From NCBI GenBank assembly GCA_027604665.1, contig JADGIZ010000042.1:8430-36571 (forward strand): a stretch of DNA of 28,142 bases. Reading direction: 5' to 3'. A program made the position numbers and the translations under genes. The notes beneath the pieces are model-generated. The model made no database searches, was not told where the DNA came from, and saw only the letters and a program-made list of their open reading frames with translations. Positions 24,088 to 28,142 of the stretch are shown in pieces. Source of the DNA: Polyrhizophydium stewartii (Eukaryota; Chytridiomycota; Chytridiomycetes; Rhizophydiales). Numbering within the stretch: the first letter of the stretch is position 1; each line of letters starts with the position of its first letter.

Positions 24088-25591
24088 GAATTATTATAAA
24101 CCTCGACCCGTCAAATTGAAAGGGCTCTTAAGATCTCAAAGGTTTGTTCTACGAGATTAGATAATTCAATCTCAAATTTGAGCTTAATCAATCGATGAGA
24201 CTGACCCCTTTTAGTTGTTTTAATTAAGGTTTACCTATTCGGTTGAGTAATTATATTTTTAATTTAACTCAACGATTTCCACTGAGTCTATCTAATCTAA
24301 CTTATCTAGGTAGAACAATAGGTTAATAAAAAACAGGGTTGATAAACCAAATTGATCAGAACACAATAATTTATGCCATGGGCAGTTCACTATTTAGATT
24401 ACTGTGATAACTCTATCTGATAAGAAATGTGGCCTCAAAATAGAGCTTAATGAACACCCAAATATTGGAAAGGGTGAAACTCTGGTTAGCCAAATGGAAT
24501 AATGGGGAGGTTTGACAGCTCACGGTTAATAACCTCTCCACTTTACTTGAATTATTAACCAATTAGGTTACATAGCTCATTGTTATAAAGTTCCTCCTTA
24601 ATCTAAAATTTAAATATGATTGAACAAATAATTGGATGAAGTGATAAAGCGTTTGGATATTATTTGAAATAATCTAGCAGATGGTCAAATTAGAACACTA
24701 GATGATCGCTGAAACAATTGAGTAGATTCCTAAGAGCAGCCTATTACATTTATGCTTCAATTTCTAGACTCTTGAGGATCGAATCGTTAGGACGTCGCTT
24801 AGTGCGAGCTAACGCGCCGTCCGATGATTCGAGAGTTTATCAGTAAACAAGTTAACTTTCCTGCAACTTTGAAATTTAATGTTTCAATAAATTGTTCATT
24901 TGGCGATTCCTCTCTAACTGGACATTGATAAGAAATAGTTTAGCTTTAATGGATAGAAATTCCTACTCATTAAATTGAGAATCTCAAATAAGATTCCAAA
25001 CTGTTGAGCGGTCATTATTTATTGTTCTTGAATTGGATTATTAATAAAAATCTCAGCTTATCAGCAATTCTACTTATCAACTATGAGGTAGTAGTGGTTA
25101 ATAAGAAAATAGATAAGCAGGTCAATTAGTAATACACTGAATTACCTTGTTTAATCAGATACACCCACCTAGTTAAATGCTTTTTGAGTAGAACTGGTTG
25201 AATAATCAATAGCTAGCACCCTAAAATTGAGCAACCTTGGTGATCCCACCTGTGGCTAGGCTAAAGGCTGCGATCGCTACTATAAAAATCAAAGATCGGG
25301 TTTTCATGTAAGCAAATTGGTTTCGATTCAAATCATTTCTTGGCACCTCTGGTGCTGATATCTATAAATTTTAGGTCAAATTGGGGCTAGGATTATTTAT
25401 GCTAATGCTGTCTCATTGATCGATGCTTTTGCCTCCACCCGGAACTGACACACCTCGAACCCAATTTATTAACCATACTGTAGTCAGAAGGAGGATGGAC
25501 AGTAAACCTCGCTCCAATGAGCGATCCTGGTTCCAACCTAGGCTGCTCAAATATTTATTAATTTTAGTTTTATCAAATTACGAAATTTTCA
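24088..25591. other. AT-rich DNA upstream of cob
   Basis: No tRNA, promoter or gene that I can support. Family A variant at 24784-24826. Hairpin CGCTC-CAAT-GAGCG lies about 80 bases before the cob start. Confidence 0.5.
24784..24826 (+). repeat. GC element family A, variant insert
   Basis: Same outer arms GGACG/CGTCC, but a different insert in the loop (GTTAGCTCGCAC on the minus strand). Framed by GAATC/GATTC. Confidence 0.8.
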
Positions 25592-25792
25592 ATGAAAATA
25601 ACTAAATCCAATCCTTATTTAAACCTAGTTAATCAATTTTTAATTGATTCTCCAATGCCATTAAATATTAATTATTTCTGGACATTTGGTTCATTATTAG
25701 GTTTTAGTTTTGTTATAGTATTAATATCAGGTATTACTTTAGCTATGCATTATACAGCTAATACACAATTAGCTTTTTCAAGTGTAGAACAT
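25592..25792 (+). CDS. cob: cob exon 1 (apocytochrome b, N-terminal part)
   Basis: Apocytochrome b is the membrane-embedded, haem-carrying core of respiratory Complex III in the inner mitochondrial membrane. The 67 codons begin [15 protein letters not shown] and run through IDSPMP, the first transmembrane helix (about residues 29-52, ending GITLAMHYT) and LAFSSVEH, all typical of fungal cob. The start is the only ATG close to the family start, and no frame break is seen. The exon ends after the VEH codons: its last bases AGAACAT pair with the intron guide GTGTTCT at 25813-25819, with the usual U.G pair at the splice site. The open frame runs on into the intron to 25849, but those residues do not match cob. 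The remaining roughly 310 codons are absent downstream, so the gene is split or broken here. TGA is probably Trp, as in nad2. No promoter is recognised. Confidence 0.93.
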
Positions 25793-26085
25793 CAAACCCA
25801 CTTATTCATAATGTGTTCTCAAAATACCATTAGATGCTGGAATATTTAAAAGACCCACCATAGCAACTAGTCACAGATCGCCCCGATTTAGGCGATTCGC
25901 GGCTATGCCGCTCCGAAATCGCCTGAGCTCTGATTGCAAAATGAGGTGGAGTTCAAATTAACCAGCAGGAGGCCCCTCACCAAAGGTGGGCTCCCTCAGA
26001 GACTACATATGGTACAAGATTAACGATCAGGTTTCTTTAAGATATAGTCCCACAAATCAGAGATTTGTCAAATGCCTTCTCTCTT
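25793..26085 (+). other. group I intron in cob (ribozyme core, no ORF)
   Basis: A self-splicing group I intron follows codon 67 of cob. Seen directly: the internal guide GTGTTCT (25813-25819) pairs with the exon end to make P1. TACCAT (25825-25830) pairs with ATGGTA (26009-26014) as P3. TGCTGG (25835-25840) pairs with CCAGCA (25962-25967) as P4. The R element CTCAGAGACTACAT lies at 25995-26008 and the S element AAGATATAGTCC at 26039-26050, giving P7. A stem ACAAATC/GATTTGT (26052-26068) fits P9. The core is complete, but at about 290 bases there is no room for a homing endonuclease. A GC hairpin element fills the P4-P5 side loop. The 3' end is uncertain: a repeated 20-mer starts at 26084 and no cob exon 2 follows. 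The ribozyme may be active, but cis-splicing to cob is not possible within this window. Confidence 0.9.
25876..25924. repeat. GC hairpin element inside the cob intron
   Basis: A GC-rich nested hairpin lies between the P4 strands of the group I intron, a peripheral loop that tolerates insertions. An inner stem GCGGC with loop TAT sits inside an outer GGCGATT/AATCGCC pair. A second stem, ATCGCC/GGCGAT, precedes it. It has the same outer-arm plus inner-hairpin build as the intergenic GC elements. Confidence 0.7.
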
Positions 26086-26103
26086 TGATTCGCTTCGCTC
26101 ATT
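26084..26103 (+). repeat. 20-bp dispersed repeat at the cob intron/nad2 junction
   Basis: The 20-mer TTTGATTCGCTTCGCTCATT occurs here, again on the same strand at 14793-14812, and inverted at 5843-5862. Here it abuts the end of the cob intron, just where exon 2 would be expected, so it may mark a recombination breakpoint. Confidence 0.8.
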
Positions 26104-26118
26104 TAATATCTATATTTG

Positions 26119-26205
26119 AAGCGACCGGAGCCTTGTAAAGGCTCCCCCGGATCCTTCAGATCCGGGCCTCAGAAGAGCTTCTGAGGCGACGTCGCTAGCG
26201 ATCTA
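26119..26205. repeat. composite GC hairpin element between cob and nad2
   Basis: Three stacked hairpins: GGAGCCTTGTAAAGGCTCC, then CCCGGATC/GATCCGGG, then GCCTCAGAAG/CTTCTGAGGC, followed by GCGACGTCGC. The first module recurs at 8121, 18366 and 22036, and the third at 18284 and 28081. The element occupies the place where the N-terminal part of nad2 should be. Confidence 0.8.
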
Positions 26206-26234
26206 TAGAATTACAAAGCTATGGTTTATATAGA

Positions 26235-26251
26235 CCAATTCATTGAATTGG
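26235..26251. repeat. micro-hairpin in nad2 (loop ATT)
   Basis: Perfect stem CCAATTC/GAATTGG with loop ATT. It sits just before the conserved ELATSSGL segment and stays in frame with it. Confidence 0.8.
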
Positions 26252-26337
26252 GAGATACCGAACTAGCAACAAGTAGTGGTTTAGTTTACTTTTTATTAGG
26301 TGGACTTGAATCTTGTTTTCTACTATTAGGTTCTGCC

Positions 26338-26357
26338 TAGCTAATCTCCGATAAGCT
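26338..26357. repeat. imperfect hairpin at the first frame change in nad2
   Basis: TAGCT..AAGCT arms around ATCTCCGAT lie between GSA and GTTNLDN. An in-frame TAG opens the stretch, and the frame differs on its two sides. In the family this gap encodes about six residues (LIYANS-like). Confidence 0.5.
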
Positions 26358-26472
26358 GGTACAACTAACTTGGATAATATCTACCTTATGATTAATATGT
26401 CTGATATTTTTAGTTATGTATCCTTATCTAACATAGCAAATTTCTTAAGTGATTTGATTTTCTGAGATAAAA

Positions 26473-26489
26473 GCAATTTAATAAATTGC
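26473..26489. repeat. micro-hairpin in nad2 (loop AAT), repeated at 17580
   Basis: Perfect stem GCAATTT/AAATTGC, loop AAT. The same hairpin with the same upstream AGATAAAA and downstream CC occurs at 17580-17596, so the similarity goes beyond the stem. The nad2 frame changes across it. Confidence 0.85.
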
Positions 26490-26600
26490 CCAATTGGCTA
26501 TTATAGTTATGATTTATGGATTCCTTTTCAAGGTTAGTGCAGCCCCTTTCCATTTCTGATCTCCAGACGTATATGACGGAATTCCTACTATAGTTACTAC

Positions 26601-26618
26601 TCGATCAGTTCTGATCGA
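26601..26618. repeat. hairpin in nad2 at a frame change
   Basis: Stem TCGATCAG/CTGATCGA with loop TT, between IPTIVTT and LSLFAYLLD. Family members have about seven residues here (FVAIIAK-like). The frames on the two sides differ. Confidence 0.85.
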
Positions 26619-26694
26619 CTATCTCTATTTGCTTATCTACTTGACTTTGTATATCAAACACAAAGTAGCGTATTTAACTTTTCTTGAACAAGTA

Positions 26695-26709
26695 AGCTCC
26701 TAATGAGCT
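26695..26709. repeat. micro-hairpin in nad2
   Basis: Stem AGCTC/GAGCT, loop CTAAT, between NFSWTS and LLSLIIGS. It keeps the frame. Confidence 0.65.
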
Positions 26710-26850
26710 GTCTTTTATCTTTAATAATAGGTTCAGTACTAGGTTTAACACAATTCAGAATTAAAAGATTATTTGCTTATAGTACTATTAGTCATGTAGG
26801 ATTTCTACTATTAGCACTTTCAATAACAAGTCCTGAATCAATACAATCCC

Positions 26851-26865
26851 CCAACCTATGGTTGG
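26851..26865. repeat. micro-hairpin in nad2 (loop TAT)
   Basis: CCAACC-TAT-GGTTGG, between SPESIQS and LQYSLSN. It replaces roughly the FLFYLI residues of the family and changes the frame. Nearly the same stem with loop TAT is at 15060-15074, and with loop AGA at 17841-17855. Confidence 0.9.
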
Positions 26866-26910
26866 TTACAATACTCTTTATCAAACTTAAATGCATTCAT
26901 TATATTATTA

Positions 26911-26929
26911 AGTCGCACATAGTGCGACT
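26911..26929. repeat. micro-hairpin in nad2 (loop ATA)
   Basis: Perfect 8-bp stem AGTCGCAC/GTGCGACT, loop ATA, directly after the NLNAFIILL segment. Confidence 0.9.
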
Positions 26930-26959
26930 TTATTACTAATTAAATTAGGGATTCAGAAG

Positions 26960-27055
26960 AATCGGCCCCGCCCCCCATTGAGGGGGGCGGTGCTTGAAGC
27001 ACCGGGTGGGGGCGACCCACCACTTAGGTGGTGGTTCTAATAAACAGAATCGCGA
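26960..27055. repeat. composite GC element inside nad2
   Basis: Contains CCCCCC-ATTGA-GGGGGG, then CGGTGCTTGAAGCACCG, then CCACCAC-TTAG-GTGGTGG, set between DSEE and [12 protein letters not shown] of nad2. The first two modules are the same as those at 16674-16710. The coding frame differs on its two sides. Confidence 0.85.
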
Positions 27056-27264
27056 AGCTTGACAAGATGAATTAATAGATAAAGACAATTCACCAGTTCA
27101 ACTTGTAAGTCAAATAAAAGGATATTTTTACATTAATCCTTACATAGCTATAAGCTTAACTATAACATTGTTTTCATTTGTAGGAATACCACCTCTAGTA
27201 GGTTTTTTTTGGAAAACAGATGATATTAAGTGCAGCTTTAGATAATGGTTACATATTTATGTCT

Positions 27265-27286
27265 CAATTAATTGATCGATTAATTG
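27265..27286. repeat. hairpin in nad2 at a frame change
   Basis: Stem CAATTAAT/ATTAATTG around TGATCG, between GYIFMS and VIGAGYYLN. It takes the place of about seven residues (LIAILTS-like) and shifts the frame. Confidence 0.8.
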
Positions 27287-27319
27287 TGTTATTGGAGCAG
27301 GATATTACTTGAATCTTAA

Positions 27320-27349
27320 ACAAACATAGTTTGTCGATCCAGAGGATCG
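27320..27349. repeat. two back-to-back micro-hairpins in the nad2 3' part
   Basis: ACAAAC-ATA-GTTTGT is followed without a gap by CGATCC-AGA-GGATCG. Both are perfect 6-bp stems with three-base loops. The recognisable nad2 protein stops at this point. Confidence 0.85.
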
Positions 27350-27633
27350 ATACATAACTAATCCATCAGTCGATCTATGATCGACCATAATATAAATTTA
27401 ATAGGTTATTCAGCCCCTCATTATTTTAATGAGCTAAATAGTAATATTGCGGTCAACTACGTTGACCAATCTGGGTTGAGAAAAATACCACTCATGTAAA
27501 TGAGTTAATATAACTATAAATAGGGCAATTAAAAAAATTGCTCTCAATAATGACATTAGTAATAGTCGATCATAGATCGATACCTGCAGAATCATCGACT
27601 CAAGTCGATATTTTAACTCTTCACTCATTACAT
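27328..27633 (+). other. hairpin-packed stretch between the nad2 core and nad3
   Basis: This probably holds the remnant of the nad2 C-terminus and the nad3 start, but no frame can be followed. Seven further perfect hairpins lie here: GTCGATC/GATCGAC loop TAT (27369), CTCATTA/TAATGAG (27417), GGTCAAC/GTTGACC loop TAC (27451), ACTCAT/ATGAGT loop GTAA (27490), GCAATT/AATTGC (27525), TCGATC/GATCGA loop ATA (27566) and ATCGACT/AGTCGAT loop CA (27594). Confidence 0.7.
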
Positions 27634-27637
27634 GAGT
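27623..27637. repeat. micro-hairpin at the nad3 5' end (loop TAC)
   Basis: ACTCAT-TAC-ATGAGT, at the place where the nad3 start codon is expected. Confidence 0.8.
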
Positions 27638-27683
27638 TTAATGACATCTCAAATCTTCTCTTTTTCTTTGTATTTATACCTTC

Positions 27684-27698
27684 AGCATCTATGATGCT
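27684..27698. repeat. micro-hairpin in nad3 (loop TAT)
   Basis: AGCATC-TAT-GATGCT, 15 bases, in frame, encoding SASMM between FVFIP and LLLAVNLL. Confidence 0.9.
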
Positions 27699-27850
27699 TC
27701 TTTTAGCAGTAAATTTACTGTTAGCTCCACATAATCCTTACGAATAAAAGGACAGTGCTTTTGAATGTGGTTTTCATTCATTTTTAGGACAGAATTTAGT
27801 GTTTCTTTCTTTACATTTGGTTTACTATTTCTACTGTTTGATTTAGAGAA

Positions 27851-27865
27851 GCAATCTATGATTGC
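27851..27865. repeat. micro-hairpin in nad3 (loop TAT)
   Basis: GCAATC-TAT-GATTGC, in frame. It gives KQSMIA between the conserved FDLE and YPF, where the family has about four residues. Confidence 0.9.
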
Positions 27866-28026
27866 CTATCCATTTACAGTTAGTTTTGATGTTAATGCTA
27901 ATTTTGGATTAGCTATAATGTTAGCTTTTTTCCTTATTCTTACATTAGGTTTTGCATTTTAACTAGGTAAGAATGCACTATCTATAGAAAGCAGACAAAC
28001 ACAATATGTAAATAAAGTGGTTTGGA

Positions 28027-28039
28027 GCGACTCCGTCGC
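28027..28039. repeat. GC micro-hairpin after nad3 (loop TCC)
   Basis: GCGAC-TCC-GTCGC. The same hairpin in the other orientation, with loop GGA, is at 433-445 and 18410-18425. Confidence 0.8.
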
Positions 28040-28072
28040 GGCAATAGAGGGGATGCTGGGATTTCATCGCTA

Positions 28073-28142
28073 GCGACGTCGCCTCAGAAGCTCTTCTGAG
28101 GCCCGGTGCTTGAAGCACCGGCGGCCCCCCCATCTTCGATGG
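28073..28142. repeat. composite GC element cut by the window end
   Basis: The last 70 bases are identical to 18276-18345: GCCTCAGAAG/CTTCTGAGGC, GGTGCTTGAAGCACC, and the left arm of a CCCCCCATC/GATGGGGGG hairpin. Confidence 0.9.

Larger units (their letters stand above)
26221..27327 (+). pseudogene. nad2: nad2 (NADH dehydrogenase subunit 2), 5'-truncated and interrupted
   Basis: Nad2 is a proton-pumping membrane subunit of Complex I. Conserved segments appear in order: ELATSSGLVYFLLGG (26260 on), GTTNLDNIYLM (26358), FLFKVSAAPFHF (26519), SPDVYDGIPTIVTT (26560), LSLFAYLLDFVYQTQSS (26619), [20 protein letters not shown] (26742), [14 protein letters not shown] (26869), [20 protein letters not shown] (27078), [28 protein letters not shown] (27211) and VIGAGYYLNLKQT (27288). 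TGA stands for conserved Trp at 26557 and near 26685. About the first 150 residues are missing upstream. The frame alternates between segments. Most changes fall at a hairpin, and one is an eight-T run at 27203-27210. The C-terminal part after 27327 is too disrupted by hairpins to place. It is either a decaying copy or a gene whose hairpins are corrected after transcription. Confidence 0.9.
27634..28016 (+). pseudogene. nad3: nad3 (NADH dehydrogenase subunit 3), disrupted
   Basis: Nad3 is a small membrane subunit of Complex I. The first segment reads LLFFFVFIP, then LLLAVNLLLAPHNPYE, then KDSAFECGFHSFLGQN. After a frame change near 27795 it continues EFSVSFFTFGLLFLLFDLE and YPFTVSFDVNANFGLAIMLA, ending LTLGFAF, then LGKNALSIESRQTQYVNK. 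These are the landmark motifs of the family. Faults seen: TAA at 27745 between PYE and KDS; a missing stretch of about 10 bases at GQN/EFS; and TAA at 27960, where the family has the Glu of FELGK. Micro-hairpins sit at 27623, 27684 and 27851; the last two are in frame and add or replace residues. The start codon is unclear, because the ATG at 27641 is out of frame with the conserved part. It follows nad2 on the same strand, the usual pairing. Confidence 0.9.

Noticed and set aside
25280..25360. Possible tRNA with a TTC-like anticodon loop
   Set aside because: The T-arm stem has a mismatch and no acceptor stem could be paired.
1..25591. Spaced direct repeats as a CRISPR array
   Set aside because: Repeats are irregularly spaced palindromes in several families, with no regular repeat-spacer unit.

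Overview
The window looks like fungal mitochondrial DNA: AT-rich, with TGA read as tryptophan inside nad2 (two conserved Trp positions), a group I intron in cob, and recognisable mitochondrial respiratory-chain genes confined to the last 2.5 kb. The order nad2 then nad3 on the same strand is common in Dikarya, so an ascomycete or basidiomycete with a large, repeat-swollen mitogenome is the best guess. The phylum is an inference from gene order alone.

Layout. Positions 1-25,591 hold no gene I can support: no rRNA core motifs, no convincing tRNA, no known protein. This desert is filled with short perfect hairpins (stems of 5-9 bp, usually a three-base loop) and with GC-rich composite hairpin elements. 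There are two exact tandem duplications (821 bp at 12,728-14,369 and 486 bp at 20,480-21,451). One block of about 1.5 kb (3,540-5,040) is almost free of hairpins and GC elements. From 25,592 come cob exon 1 (67 codons), a complete small group I intron core, then a repeat junction where cob exon 2 should be, then nad2 lacking its 5' part, then nad3. The window ends inside a GC element that also occurs at 18,276.

The genes. cob exon 1 is clean. nad2 and nad3 are well conserved in short segments, but the reading frame changes several times. Most changes coincide with a hairpin that seems to stand in place of about six or seven codons of the family sequence. nad3 also carries TAA at two positions where the family has glutamate. 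Either these are degenerating copies of Complex I genes, or the cell corrects or bypasses the hairpins. The DNA alone cannot decide.

The unusual system. The hairpins are organised like Russian dolls. Several elements occur both in a short form and in a form with extra sequence placed exactly in the loop. One GC core sits between the arms of four unrelated AT-rich hairpins. Two large composites share their outer arms but carry different inner hairpins. This suggests a mobile or copying process that targets hairpin loops, and no protein for it is visible in the window.
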